Of a stretch of 64,000 bases of DNA, positions 37,542 to 50,808 are shown piece by piece. The notes beneath the pieces are model-generated. The model ran no database searches. It was given only the letters and a program-made list of their open reading frames with translations, and was not told the DNA's origin. Made by a program: the position numbers and the translations under genes. How positions within the stretch are numbered: position 1 is the stretch's first letter; each line of letters opens with the position of its first letter. The stretch spans positions 13,889,001 through 13,953,000 of the forward strand of contig CANUEZ040000116.1 in NCBI GenBank assembly GCA_948099385.1, given 5' to 3'. The DNA is from Fasciola hepatica. Its lineage: Eukaryota; Platyhelminthes; Trematoda; Plagiorchiida; Fasciolidae.

Positions 37542-39074
37542 AAGCGTTGCAATCAGCACTAATATACAGTGATCTCATATTCTTGATTGTGTTAAGGAAA
37601 ACTACGTAGGCTGTCTCTTCGAATTCGTGGGCTAAGGCTGTTCGGCACCACACAAGCTGTCAGTTTCTCTTTCTTTCATCAATGTATTCTCCCAGTCTTA
37701 TTCTACGGCTCTTCTGTAATCTTTTCTGGTCTACTTGAGAAAGATTTTATCGCACTACATTGCGATCTGGCCGTTTTCAGTCGTGTCCGTTTGATTTTCA
37801 TAAGCTCTCATCTCCAAAGTTTGAGATTTGCACATTATATCCTGTGAAAAATTCTCGAAGTAGATTCGTGTGCACCACACCCCGTCCCCTGTACCATGAC
37901 TTATCTGTATGTCTTTCACATCCTTCCACACGTTTCGTATTTTCGACTTATCCCCTTCGGCATAAATGTCTATCGTAACTCTACAGTGCCTTGTTTAGCA
38001 CTGATTCTGGTTGACAAAATGAAAGTCACAGAGGAACTTCGCACGAACCTGGGTGGCTGCACCAGTTTTATTTCAACAGTATTTACTGCTATACTTTTAT
38101 CAATGTGTCAGTGATCAGTTTCCTTCCATTTGGCCGAAATGAGAGTTTGTTAATTTGCTAAAGTCTTCGGTACAATATAAAAAAAGGTAAAGTACGGTAT
38201 TACAAGAAGATGCGGCGCGCAAAAACGAGCACACCTAACTTGAAAAATGCTGTAAGCTGCATTGGGATAGAAATTATGATCTGAGAGCAATACATGAATA
38301 ATCTAGAGTAAGATTCTGTAAAAAATTCCCCCGCAACTTCAAAAACACGTATAATTAAATGTTAGGTGCTTTAGCCTTCCATCGATCGGGAGCCAGCATT
38401 ATACGAACAAAAAAGGTGGCTAAATGTTGCAACTACCAGAAATTCCGAATCGTATTTCCATTTGTTTCATTCGTCGATATACTTTGGACAACGTGTGGCG
38501 AGTATTGAGGGGGTTCACAGATACGTTCGTTGTAAAATGAAAAATTCTGAAGAAACTTATTTTAACGATGTCGCATAATTAACCACTCCATGTGACATGG
38601 GCTGCAAAATGTCACGATCAAATCTGTTGTTGGGGCACTATTGAAGATAGTCTGAACAAAGTAGACTTCCCCGTGCTCAACAGATAAAGATTACCTATCT
38701 GATAGAACAGAAGTTATTTTTGAGAAAACTGTCTTATTGAAGGATGATCCACAGAGTCATGTATCAGAGGGGGTCATGTATATTATGGGAGTGGACAGAT
38801 CTATTCATTGGTTACACTACGTTACCATAGCTTAACAGGTGGAAATTAACATGACTGGTTTTTTACACTTTCCTTCTGAAAGTCACGATTTGAACAAAAT
38901 TAGAAATGTATTCCTTGTACGTAAGGAAGAAGTTATCGTAAGTCTTTCATGTAATTACAAATAGATTTCACGAGGGTTCAACCTCGTACGTCAGGGACTG
39001 ATTATTTCGAAAAATCCTGATACCTAGAGGAGCGTGGCAAATACCTGTATGATGTTAGATAATGCAGGTAAGTA
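37542..39074. other. Stretch without recognisable genes
   Basis: Only frames of about 70 codons occur. No repeat array or transposon motif was seen. Confidence 0.45.
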
Positions 39075-39270
39075 GTGAAAAATTGCGCACTCGCATACTT
39101 CACTCTTTGTGCGTTGTTTCTAGGCAAACGTACGGGAACATATACTCACTCAAACCTCAAAGTTACGTAGCCAAGTGCCTAAATGGTGACTTCATGAAAT
39201 GAGACCACTTGGTGTTGTGCTGCCTCGTGTTCAGGAAGTACACTTCCTCGAGCGCATTTGTGGTTTGCTG
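39075..39270 (-). repeat. Unclassified dispersed repeat, copy 2
   Basis: Reverse complement of the repeat at 11,380-11,590. The shared block reads TACTTCCTGAACACGAGGC and CACCAAGTGGTCT on the minus strand. Several short indels separate the copies, but the FLNTRQH.TKWS reading is kept. Confidence 0.55.
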
Positions 39271-40609
39271 GTAACATATCTGCTGCGTTATAATGCTACA
39301 AAATGGGTTCAGAGTCAGCGTAGATCCGATCAATAACTAGAGTGGATTGGATCGTCTTTTCAGTCATTGATGGGACGATGTGCTGTATTATTCCTTTTTG
39401 TTCGTGTTAATCGGAAAACGAGCTCACAAAAACCCTGGGTTAAGCTGTCCCGAAAATGTTTCCCATATCGGTTGATGCTCGACTGTAGCAAACATATCCC
39501 CCGATTTTATACATTCTCAATACTGGAATGTCTCGAAAATGTGTGTCAGAACTGCTTTCAAGATTCGAGAGTGATGAATTTCCAGAAATCGGGGTTTTCA
39601 GTAACCACTTCTGACCACGTCGAAGTCACACTGTTCTGTATTAAAAAGGCTGTGTAAAAACCTGTTAACGAATGTTGTCAAGAAGTCCCAAAACGTACGA
39701 TTCCGTTCATGGTTCTTCTAAAGGTGAACTAAACGAGCAGATTCCTTTGCTGTCGAAAGCTTGAAGTGCATACCGATAGAAGCAGCCCTATTCCGGCATA
39801 ATGTGTAATGGGAAAGAAAAAGATGGTGTGAAACAAAACCAACTATTCCGATTGCAATCGCACGATTTCCTTTCCCACTGGTGGTTACGCGTTCGTGAGG
39901 TAAATATTGTTCTGGCAACCGATGACATTGGATTCTATAGAGCAGACTGTAACCCAAAAGAGTCAAAATTCGTCGGGTCTGTGAGGACCAGGTTAGCAAA
40001 CCTGCTTGTTAAAAAGAAAGTGTACGTTCGAAAAGTGGCAATAATATGTTCCACAACTTTGGTCGAAATTTGTGTCTTATTGGTTATTTAACACATTATT
40101 ATAGTTCAATTATCCTTCATATTTACACCTACGGAAAAGTGGTGCATTATTTTTGTAAATAGGACATGGATCATCAGTTACATAGTAGTGAATGAACAAT
40201 CCACAAGAAGCAAAGATGCAAGTCACGCTAACTGAGTAAGTACATTGGATCTCCACGGTGAAACAAAGCCTTATGGTGTGCTGTGAAATGTGATTGCCTG
40301 AGTGGTTCTGTCAAATGCAAGGTGTGTGCGGTTGAGTAACCGTGGTAGTCAGTCTGCACGGATCAGTAAGTAATCGGAGAGTCAGGCTAGGTTTATTCTC
40401 CCATCTTTCTGGATGCTGATAAAGCCCCACAACTGTTCGAAGCTCTCACCGGGGAATGCTGGCAGTTTGTGTCAAGATTCTCACTCACCCCCAACAGATC
40501 AGTAGCATCATGAATTGACCATCTGATAACCCATTGTCAGGGCTACTAGAAGAAAGCATAAAACAGGTGTTATTGCGACGAAGAAGGATGATCTTGAGGG
40601 CTATTTTAC
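39271..40609. other. Stretch without recognisable genes
   Basis: Two opposed frames of about 95 codons overlap at 39,718-40,091, and another of 96 codons lies at 39,367-39,657. None has a motif I recognise and all are of chance length. Confidence 0.4.
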
Positions 40610-40772
40610 TTCCTTTATTTATTTATTATACAACAACTCACAACAGTTCAGGAAGGGGTCTCGGTCAGTGCGAAGCTGCCAAGCTGGAAAGAGACCTGCG
40701 GAAGCAGGAATCGAACCCGGGTGGTTATTATCCAAAGCCCAAGGGGATTACCGCTTGACCAGTGATCTGAAG
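40610..40772 (-). mobile_element. tRNA-derived SINE
   Basis: On the minus strand an RNA polymerase III A box (TGGTCAAGCGG, plus-strand 40,751-40,761) is followed 33 bases later by a B box (GGTTCGATTCC, plus-strand 40,707-40,717), which matches the tRNA consensus fully. About 75 bases of tRNA-unrelated body follow, then an (AATA)n-type tail at 40,612-40,631. Head, body and short-repeat tail are the three parts of a tRNA SINE. A plain tRNA gene would not have the body and tail. Confidence 0.75.
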
Positions 40773-42519
40773 CAATCGTAGTTGACAAGTTCCTTTTATG
40801 AAACGAGTAATTGGAGGGAAGGTAAATTTCCGTTTATTGAGTTCACTTCGAAATAAATGAAAATCAGTCAGCAGGTAAAATTTCGTCCTATCACAGCATC
40901 AGTTGAGTTGTCTCGAACGAGCGTATAACTAATGATAAACTCCACGAGGGTTGCTCCATCGGATTCACGTTTCTTTTCCCCGCTCGTCATCCTGGGAGCT
41001 ACCTGAATGTCTGTTTGTCCGGCTTCCTTGCCGAAAATTTTGATCATACCCCCACTTACCTTCAAAAATTTCATGAGAACAAGAACAAACATCCTGATAG
41101 GACAGATCGATTTCAACTTTTTCGCGCAGTATCACCACTTGTAAGCATACTATCACATGAATTGAATTCAGTCTGTCCAATGATGACGTTTTTCGCTCTC
41201 GTTCTCATGAAATTATGATCATAATTGTTGCATTTTATTATGTATTTATCCTAACCCACTTTGAGCCTTATTCTAGGTCGGTGAGCTATCCTGGACGTGA
41301 GCAATTGTTCTGATTGACCGGGAAGTTTCAAACGTATATCCACCCGAATCGACGTAATTCATCGTGTAACACTGGCTTTTGATGAGTAAAATACACATTT
41401 ACATATGAATAAATACCAGAGAAAATCATCCGGTCTCAGTAGTCCTTTTGTTCTCTATTGATTGAGTCTACTGCCATGTTCTGCCGTCTGCACAACGCCC
41501 GTGATTTCCACTTTAACCAGGGACCTCATAACCCGAAACTGCAAACACCTCTCTGGCTACGCTACTGACATTGATCTACACTTGTATTCGCTTGCAATCC
41601 TACATTCTACATAACATCATCAGTTTAGAGTTAGCTATATTCATAAATTTTGATTTTGTCATACCTGCAAGTCCATCACTTTGAGCACTGGTCATTCTCC
41701 GTCACCTATGTTTGTATTCGGTCTGATTTTCCTTTCGTAGCATAAGTGATCGTTCCTGTTCTGTTTATTTATGATATCTTCACCTTCTGATCTTTTTATG
41801 TCACATCGCTTTTTCTTCCATAATGAGGTCAGATGGGGTTCAATTTTCCACACCGGAAGCTCGTTCCCTCTTGTGAACAATCTTTTATTGTACGGAACAC
41901 AAATCGTTTCGCGGTTGAATACTGCAACCACGTGACTAGCAGCGTTTTTCTATTCTCTCGATCGTTTTCCGATCTTGCTTAATACGACGAAGACATTCGT
42001 TATTTCTGATAGGTGGCTTTTGGCAATTCACCACTTCATTTATCTCTATCTACTTTACTGATTTTCCCTTAATTCCTCTGGTATTGTTTATATGGAATGG
42101 AGTCCCATACTTGAACGGTTGATCACCCCGTTTCTAGTAATTTCCCCAAATAGCCATATATGTTTTCCTTTTCTGAGAGCGGAATCAGTAAACTGGTTCC
42201 CTCGCGATTCTGTCCCGAACTTTCTTCCCTTGACAGTGTGTTCGAGCAGTTCTCGTTTTTCCTAACGTACTTGATAAAAAACATCCGATTTTCTTCTCAA
42301 GACTTTTGAAACTGGATGCTGAAGATGGCTCTGACTTATTTCGTATCACGGTGGTCTTCATGTCAATTGATTGGGACCTAGCAAAAAAAACAATAAAAAA
42401 CCTATTCAGGAACACCATCTTGGCCATGCTTTGGAAATACAAACGTTTTGCGAATTGATGGGCCTATGCATGTACACATACCTCTAATTTCATGATACCT
42501 TCTGCGATCATATAAAAGA

Positions 42520-43500
42520 CACACCGGTGGGATAGCAGATATCCGGATTCATTGCAGAAGCCGCGGTGTAAGCGCTTGAAAAAATCGCTTCAGCAGTGAT
42601 TCAACCAATACGTTGGATCGGTAACTCGAAAGATACCTTCGTTTTTATGAAACGCTCGGACTGCAAAAGGGTTCAGTCAGCAATCAACAACCTCTTCAGT
42701 GACATCACGATAGAGATGGAGAACAACAGACAATTATCATTTATGGGGATATGGGTAAGAACAGAGAGGACTTCGGTAACTTTGGTATATCAGAAGCCAA
42801 CACACGAGAATCAGATACCAAATTTCAACATTGATCATCCAAAAAACCATAAGAAGCTATGCATTCAGAACCTGTTCAGTGGGGCCAAAATTGAATGCTG
42901 TACAATGCAACTTACAGCATTAGAAGAGAAATTTATTTCCAAGACGTCTTAACGGAAAGGAAATCCGAAAACCCTTATCAGCAGAACCGTACATGGAGTG
43001 AGAAACGAAACAACCGAGCTGATGTAACCCAACTGAAGGTTAGCCCCGCCCTACATCGAAAACATATCCGAAATGACCTCAGGGCTATTCCAGTCACGCA
43101 ACATCACGGTTGCTCATAAACTACCCATAATCCTAGGGAAAATCATATTGAGGCCGATAGGGCATCTCAAAACCTAAGAAAGGAAAAACGTTATATACAA
43201 GATGAAACGCACGGACTGCGACAAATACTGTGTCGGTCAAACTGAAGAAAAGGTGCCACACGAATGCACGAATAAAAACTAGCTACTCTCACTACTGTCC
43301 GTTCACCAGGCTCAAGAAGGACAAAAATCAATCTGGATGAAGTTAAAATTCTGGACCAAGCAACCATGAGATACGCAGGGGAATTCTCTGGAGCATTGCA
43401 TTCTTCAAGAAATCCAATCAAAAACACACGGAATTGGATCACTTTTACAGTTGTCTGTTGCGCCAGAAATTCGACTAATTCAAGAAATAGAAGACGAATA
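42520..43500 (+). pseudogene. Penelope-like element RT palm plus GIY-YIG relic
   Basis: Upstream of 42,596 the frame reads ISGFIAEAAV then ALEKIASAVIQPIRWI, matching the Penelope RT region before the catalytic loop. The usual 'RYVDDTFV' is replaced by GNSKDTFVFMKRSDC, so the first catalytic Asp is lost. LSFMGIWVRTE, LVYQKPTHENQIP and FNIDHPKNHKKLCIQNLF follow in the family order. After a stop and frameshifts, NVIYKMKRTDCDKYCVGQTE (about 43,190-43,250) is the GIY-YIG module with VIY and CVG in place of GIY and YVG. The order RT then GIY-YIG is diagnostic of Penelope-like elements. The N-terminal RT is not recognisable. Confidence 0.85.
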
Positions 43501-46404
43501 AACTGGATTTCTTATCTCGCCAACCCATAGCTAAGAAACCCATTTCTCCCTGAAGATTTAGTGGGCCAATAGCCTGCGAAAATTGCCTGGACAGAGTGAA
43601 CGTCGAAAGGTCAATATTCTGAATTTGGAAGGTTTTACAAAAGGCCGAGGGCGGGGTTATTTAATTTGGAAGTATGTGCCATGAGGTCAAAAGGTCAAGC
43701 TTCTACTATAATTACCTTCCAAGTCCAAGGTCAACTGAGTGGTTAAATTTGGGTCTTGGGGAAAGATTCCGTTATATACAAAATTTAGTATGGAGACCTT
43801 CATAGGTGCATTAATGATGTCACCTCGACTGGTGATAAGACTTTTTCGAGCTAGACACGAAGCTGCTGAAAACCTGATTTGCATACTGCCTTTTGGTTGT
43901 ATCCATAGGGGAAGAATTAATAAACCTTGAGATTGAACCAGCAAAAGGATAACGATGGAGAATTGATACCAAAGTTAGATGACTCCGAAGTTAGTTTAGG
44001 TGAATCGTTTCTGTCAAATGATTTGGTCTCTTTTGTATCTAATAGGAGATCAAACGGATTGGAAACGGTGATTCGCTTGATAAATATCGAAGCCGGCTTA
44101 TCAGTATTTCGAATTCGGTAATGATAATAGGGATTACTGTTTTTAGCAAGTTACATTTATTGTAACGTATTTCGTATGAATAGAGGGGAAGAGGTATATG
44201 TTGCGTAAATCCGAAGGCCACTTGAACCATCTGGGATAACCGGCAACCGGACCCCAAAACCCGGAAAGATGAGGAACAACATAGGGATCAAGTTGTTCCA
44301 TGTGGTTACGAGCCCAGCGACAGTAGATTACTGGAAAACATCCATTGTACGAAGCACTGGGAAATCTTTCATGAAAATGTTATCATGGGGCATACTGTTA
44401 GCAGCCTTTTTGAACAATGTATCAGTGAACGAGTAATGATGTTTGGAGGGAACAGCTCTTTAATGGTGTTTCGTTGATTAATTCAACTCCGTAAATTCCA
44501 GAAAGACATGAAATTGGGAATGGTGGACAGCTGACTGATTGGCGATACTACATGCCAATTTAGTTCGAACCAGTAAACTACTGGAATTAACTCCGAAACA
44601 GTTGCAATGAGTGCTCGAAAAAGGATGTTCACAGCAAGGAAATGCGCTCAACATTTGGGTTCTTCTATTTGGTTCCTAAATTCACATGTGTCAGCAATAC
44701 TGACGATGAAATTTGGTAAATGCTGACTCCAGGCGAATTCTCCACCATCTAGATTAGCGACTGGACATTCTACTGTAATTTTACATCTTGACTATAAATA
44801 TATATATATATATTCATATATATATTATACTAGCATTAAGTATTCAGTAAGTAACACGTAGATAGGTGGACAGAATTTCTCTGGAATTGCGCATCACGAA
44901 TCACAAGATTGATCGCCTTTAAAGCGTTTTGGTTACGTCACCCAGAGAACAAGGAGATAGTATGCTCAAGACATCCACTGATCTAAAACGGGTAATATAT
45001 ACCCACTAAGATTGGTCATGTGCTACAACAGCTAAATTTTCGAATCACGTCTCACATCAATTTGGCTGCAATTTACCTTGCACGATCTGTGGTGAGATTT
45101 AGAGAAATACAAAAAAGCTTCACTCGTTATGGGAAATTTTAAAAGAAACACATTGATCGGCCTGTAACATTTCCAAGAAAAAAATTAACGATCATTTTTC
45201 ACGTGGGCTGACATGCAATAAACAAGCAATTGGTGCTTAGATGAGATCACAAGGATAACTTGACATGGAGCACGCATACCGCAGTCCCAACTCTGCCAAC
45301 AGGAGTTCCAACACCTTTTTCCCTGCGTTGACTTCGCCATGTTCAGCTTTGCATGAGAACTGAATGCGCTGAACACGAAATTATACGGAGAATGTTTGCT
45401 GGCTGAGTTCAAAGTTCATTACATGGGAATATATATATACAATATAACAACCTAGACCTGCTGTACAATCCCTGAGAATCCGAATTACTGAACACGAGAA
45501 CTGAAGGAAAGATCGCATGGAGCTGCATCAGAAAAGCACTGATTACGCACGAGGTGAAGATTTCTGCATTGCCTATGGAACACTTTTAAAACAGTTTATT
45601 CGGGTTTTTCTCTGATTTTTTCGGGTAAAAGATGCGGCGGAATGATCAGCCCTAACCCTGTGGTATGAAGCACACTTTTGTTTAAGTTGTATACCACGGA
45701 GGAAAATGGTCCACATTTCACTCTTTTGATATCCCGTTAGATTCGGCGTTCCGAGTATTAATTTCTCAGTACTACGTGGTTGAGTATAATGCAAAGCAAT
45801 GGGGACAAATTAGAACTGCTGAGCTATGGCTGGAGTCCTTTGATGAGGGCGATAACATGAACCAAGTGCATCATTCCAGTCCATTCCTTGGAAGGCAATT
45901 CCTTATCCTCGGTCACCTGTTAGGCGGGCAAGATAAAGCCCACTTTACAATATGATGTATCGAGCACCCGGCTTGTTATTGCACCCGAATTTTTTCACAC
46001 TCTTGGTGGAATCTTCAGCAACAGGAGAAAAAACAACTTTTTTACTCAGTACTGAGCCACAAGTGGGGAAAGAACTCTTCATTCCGAAATCAGTCAGCCA
46101 TACAAAAAGCGGATATAATGGACGAGAGAAAGAACGTCAGTAAAACTTCAGACGCTGAAGAAGCTGTCCCTGAATGCGACCTCCAGACCAATACTTCAGT
46201 CGGAGGAATCAAAAGATAGCGGCAAGAATGGCGTGTTTTTAGACGAGGTCAGTAGCAGCAGTTACTGCCAAAAGCGAGCCGACATGAGCAAGCAGGAACG
46301 AAATAATAAAAAAAAACAGTCGGGCTTTGCAGTGCTGAATTGCAGGTGGCAAGCGCCATAATTTCACAGCAGTAACAAAAAGGTTTCACTTAGCACTTCC
46401 GTCT
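43501..46404. other. Stretch with no supported gene
   Basis: Frames are at most 85 codons. Opposed frames at 43,687-43,944 directly follow the Penelope relic and might be its 3' region, but I see no motif. An AT dinucleotide run lies at 44,795-44,827. Confidence 0.4.
44795..44827. repeat. (AT)n microsatellite
   Basis: Two runs of alternating A and T separated by a short TTC interruption. Confidence 0.85.
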
Positions 46405-46860
46405 TCACCACCCTATCTTCCATGATTGTAATCTTTGGCTCCGATGTCTGCTTCGCACATTCAGTTTTGTTTTTGAATCCTTTACGGAGGTCATATTCAC
46501 CACGGCGACGTCAAAACTGGCTAGCCCAAGAACCGTGTCCGCGAGCAGCAAACCATCGATGAAAAGACCGACAAGGGAAACACGTATAATCCCACCGAAG
46601 CACTCCGGAAGACTGTACATGAATTGGTAAGCAAAATATTCAGCTCGTGACATCTGATCCAGCGTGAGCAGCGCAAGATCCAAGAGTGAATGGAGTCTGA
46701 CGGCATGTGTCGGTGGATACGACCCAAACCCCAGCTGAGCAGAATTGAAACTCCGCATCTTATCCTGACGATCGGTTGGGGTGTCGAAAACTTCGATCTG
46801 AGGGTCCCTCGCAGAGACCCACTTCATCTCTTCGGGGCAACTTCGTGCTGCATCCAGCAC
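46405..46860 (-). CDS. Unidentified 151-codon open frame
   Basis: Starts MLDAARSCPEEMKWVSARD and ends at 46,405. The N-terminal half is polar, and the middle is mixed hydrophobic (LHSLLDLALLTLDQMSRAEY, GLFIDGLLLADTVLGL). I recognise no domain. A frame of this length is expected about once by chance in this window, and no initiation context or neighbour supports it, so it is listed only as a candidate. Confidence 0.2.
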   Translation of the reverse strand: MLDAARSCPEEMKWVSARDPQIEVFDTPTDRQDKMRSFNSAQLGFGSYPPTHAVRLHSLLDLALLTLDQMSRAEYFAYQFMYSLPECFGGIIRVSLVGLFIDGLLLADTVLGLASFDVAVVNMTSVKDSKTKLNVRSRHRSQRLQSWKIGW

Positions 46861-47914
46861 CGCCCACCTTCTATCCTTAATTGGCTTTTGACTGGCTGAC
46901 TACTTACGCATTCAGTAGGTAGCACGCACACTCCACCAAATTAGTAAGATCGATTTTGTAGGGTTTCGATCGCCTAAACGGATTTGCTAAGTGAAAGCAC
47001 ACCTATTGTGTGGTGCATTCATGACGTCGTAAGGCTGAACTTCTTCGTTTGTACCTATGCATCTGAATAAGTCCAAAGTATCGAATAATGTCCTAAAAAA
47101 GTTCACTTTTGTGGTTTGTCATTCGGCAGTAAAGTTCTGATAAGTACGGAAGAGACCTTTGTGAACACGTCGGTTACCTAATTTTGTATCGATTTATTTT
47201 ATTTCCTGTAAGTCCTTTCTCCAAAATGTAAAACAAGACCAAATTCATAATTGCTTTTCGATTATTCTCGAAATTCTTCAGTACCACTAATATCAGCAGA
47301 GGTGGACACACGTGATAGTCTTATCACGTGTATTAAACTCAACGAAAACTCGGATTGTGGGTAGGTATACGACACGCATTTCATCTCTTTGCACTCCTCA
47401 TAGGACTCGTTCCTGCCCTTATCACGACTTAGCAGTGCAAAAAAGTGATCACAATGGGACGCTCGTTCGCTTTCGCTGTTTCATAGGGATGTCTGCTGTT
47501 CACGTGAGCAGACCAGCGTGGGTTTTCGACAGCTGATGTGTGAATATGAACGACGGGCAGAGTGTTTCCGTGATCAATAAAATGCAGTTATTCATCTGGT
47601 TCAGTACAGCCTTTTGTAAATGAATAAGCTTTACTCGTAAAACTCGAAAATAACGAAGAAAGCAAAAAAGTTCCACGTGATTTTTCAAGTTCACTGGTAG
47701 TTGCCATCTTTATTTGGGCAAAAAATCAGGAGTGGTACACATTTAATGCATATAGTTTATGATAACGGCGATAAAATGGTTTGCCGAGTGGGACATGCCA
47801 TTTTGTGCACAACGAGTTCGCATTTCGTGAGAAGCGGAACTGCAGAAAGTAGAAAACTAGGCGTGAATAAGAACAGTAGATATGAGGACAAAAGGTATAT
47901 AGGTAAATGGCTGA

Positions 47915-48070
47915 ATAGACAGACAGGCAGACAGGCAGACTGACAGATAGAGAGATAGATAGATTGATTGATTGACTGACAGATTGATTGACTGATTGAA
48001 TGATTGAGTGATTGATTGATTGGTTGGTTGATTGATCGATCGATCGATCGGTTGATTGATAGGTTGATGG
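47915..48070. repeat. Tetranucleotide array (GACA/GATA/GATT/GATC)
   Basis: Starts as (AGACAGGC) units, becomes GATA, then a long imperfect GATT run with GACT, GGTT and a GATC block (about 48,032-48,050). The change of unit along the array suggests stepwise mutation of one original tetramer. Confidence 0.9.
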
Positions 48071-50336
48071 ACCGCCGATCCAAGCGATGAAACAATGGTG
48101 AACATGGGATGTATTCCCATTTTCATTTGACTATAGATAAAACTTTAATTGTCTGGAAGAAATCATTTCTTCTTTGGCGTCTAAATATTTATGGAAGCTT
48201 TTTCTGATCATGACATCAGACCTCCTGGCCGTAGAAGGATACTGAGCGGAGTGTATGTCTTTTGAAATTTCATAGTTTGCCAACTTCCTGCCCCGATGAT
48301 CTCCTACGGTTTGGTTCAAGTCAAGTCCATATTCACTGCTGATACTAAAAGAGCAAACAATATATGTTTATGAAGTATATAAATGTTGTGTATATCAACT
48401 TGTCCTGCGATATTGATTTTTTCTGCTTTCAAACAGACCGATCAGCCATTTTCACTTTTAATCATTTGTTTTTGGAAAAGAAGGACGCTATGATTACTCT
48501 CAGTTTAATCCCATGCAGATACGATTGACTATACCGATTCCGCTGATACTATCAGGAATGACCGAATATAGAATGAGTTTCTTTGAAATCCCTCCAAAGT
48601 CGTCGCTCTCGTATCAAATTTTTGTGTTGCACTGAGTCATGTGGTCAGCCTTTTTCTAAGGAATGGGATTGTCACCGACGACCATGAGAGAATTCTGGAC
48701 AGTAAAGTGTACGAAAACAATATTTGTTCGATTTTCAGTGTGTGCCCAACAAGGAGTTTCCTGGGAATGGAGGAATCTTTCGACACAAATAGGAAAATAC
48801 TCAACAACTGTCACCTTCAGTTTCAGATAGAATCTCACCAAATTACATCGTCCCCATGGAGAATGGTTGACTTTTTCTACTGGGAATTTCTTATTTGATT
48901 CAAGTCGCAAAACAAAGTTTTCAGATTTTTGCAAAATTCAGTACCGAATTTATTTTCAATAGTTCAACAGTCTTTCCCGTGTACACTGAAAGCAATGGCT
49001 GAGCCTTCGGTGCTTCTAACTTCACTGTTTTGCTGCATTGATTGTACCACTGCCAACGATCGACAAGTATAAACGAAATGCGCGTACCTTGCGATAGTTC
49101 ACCATTCAAATCGCCAGTCCGTGTTACTGTGCAAAGTGATCATTGATTTTTGTGCGAATCAAAATTGTCACACATTCAGACATTTATTTAACTCGGTTTT
49201 TTTCAGATCTAGATCAATACGATCATGCTCCCGTCACCCTATGAATCTGGCATATACCCAAATACAAGTGCACACGCACACACACGCACACTACCGTAGC
49301 CGGGCAACACCCATTACGTACTGCTTCAATGCTATCTGTTGTTACCTTGACTAAAAGGTTGGGCATATAATAGGTGCACTACAAAAGAAATTCGGGATCG
49401 TGTTGTGCTCAAACAACTGTGTTCAGTTCTGCAACGAGAAATATTATCATCATTTTCAAATTGGATTTCGGAGATGGAAACGTTATTTGAGTAGTAGTGG
49501 GTTCACCATAATTTCCCGTGGGTGGTGTGAACAAGATCTGCAAAATGCCTGAAAAATTAGTGACTGGTCCAGCTGTAAGTTTCATGAATGCAGAACTTAT
49601 TCGACAACTGTCGTGTAGATTATTCTTATCACCAATCGTGCATTCAACTACCATCAACAGTGAGCAAATCGTTGTTACTATAAAAAATCAAACGTTAACT
49701 TGTTAGCAAAGCACTTACGTAGACCGACGATTGTAAAATAAACTTCTCATACCATAGTTGTTATTACACTAGAAGCACTGTTGAATGCGATCTGTCAGAC
49801 ACATAAGGTGTACAAATGGAAAATAAAATGTGTTGTGACTTATGAAATATTGAAATAGTTGGTTACACAAAACCATGCTTCTCTGGGCTGCAGTATCGAC
49901 TGTGTGATGGCTGTGTGTACGAATCATTGGAATTAGATACAACTAGAGCATTCCGTTGAAAAAAATGACATCCCAAGTAACGTACATTCAAATTACCACA
50001 AAATTTGATGGACATTCAAAGAGCTTACGTGAAATGACAATTTATATGGAGTTTAGTCGAGGTAATGACATGATCCCGGTGTTGAACAGATCAGGCTGGA
50101 TGTTTCTGCTCATTGATTGACAAAATGTTATTAGTCAGTTCCTGATAAATAATCAAAAAACCTATTGAGCACAAAACCCACGGTTATTGAATCCGTATTG
50201 TGACTGGTAGTTTTGTCCATTTGTAAGTAAAGCTCAGTATTATCTTTTGCCAACAGAGAGAGCTATCCCAATTTGTCTTGCCAAAACACAGGTTGCGAAT
50301 TTCACCTCATTCTTGCTCCCCTGTACTCTGGATCGA
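48071..50336. other. Stretch without recognisable genes
   Basis: Only frames below 95 codons occur. A short CACA run lies near 49,270. Nothing else was noted. Confidence 0.4.
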
Positions 50337-50360
50337 GGGGGGGGGGGGGGGGGGGGGGGG
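50337..50360 (+). repeat. Homopolymer of 24 G
   Basis: Uninterrupted G run. About 65 bases downstream is a (CTTCTG)n pyrimidine-rich stretch (50,420-50,450). Long G runs are prone to four-stranded folding and to sequencing error, so the true length is uncertain. Confidence 0.9.
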
Positions 50361-50808
50361 CTAGTGTTTTCCCTACAAGAAGCCCGTTAACCTTTTCAAT
50401 TTGTTTGAAATTTTCCCAACTTTCTTCTTCTGCTTCTGCTTCTGCTTTTCCTTATTTGTTTGACCATACACTTCAGACTGGTAGTTTTTATTTGTGTATT
50501 GTCCATTATATGCGGGCATATGCCTTGTTCGCACGCAATTTACTCGGGCAATGATATTCCAGTGGAAACAGCAAGTGTCTGATCTACGAAGACAGCGTAT
50601 AGGTGGAAATCACCAAGTTCAACAGGGGCTAGTGACCGACAACTGGTTCTAGAGTACCAGTCCATACTCTCACATCTTCCTCTCCCTGATGAACAGGGGC
50701 GTTTCTGAGTCTTCCCATGTTCAGTGAACTTTTGCCTTTCTCCGTTAAACTGGCCTCTTACTTGAGTGCCTTCTGATCCATCGATTATTTGTCTTTTCTA
50801 TCTGAAAC

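Noticed and set aside
41028..41225. Local inverted match around TTCATGAGAACAAGAAC
   Set aside because: Only about 17 bases with mismatches and no extension, so compatible with chance.
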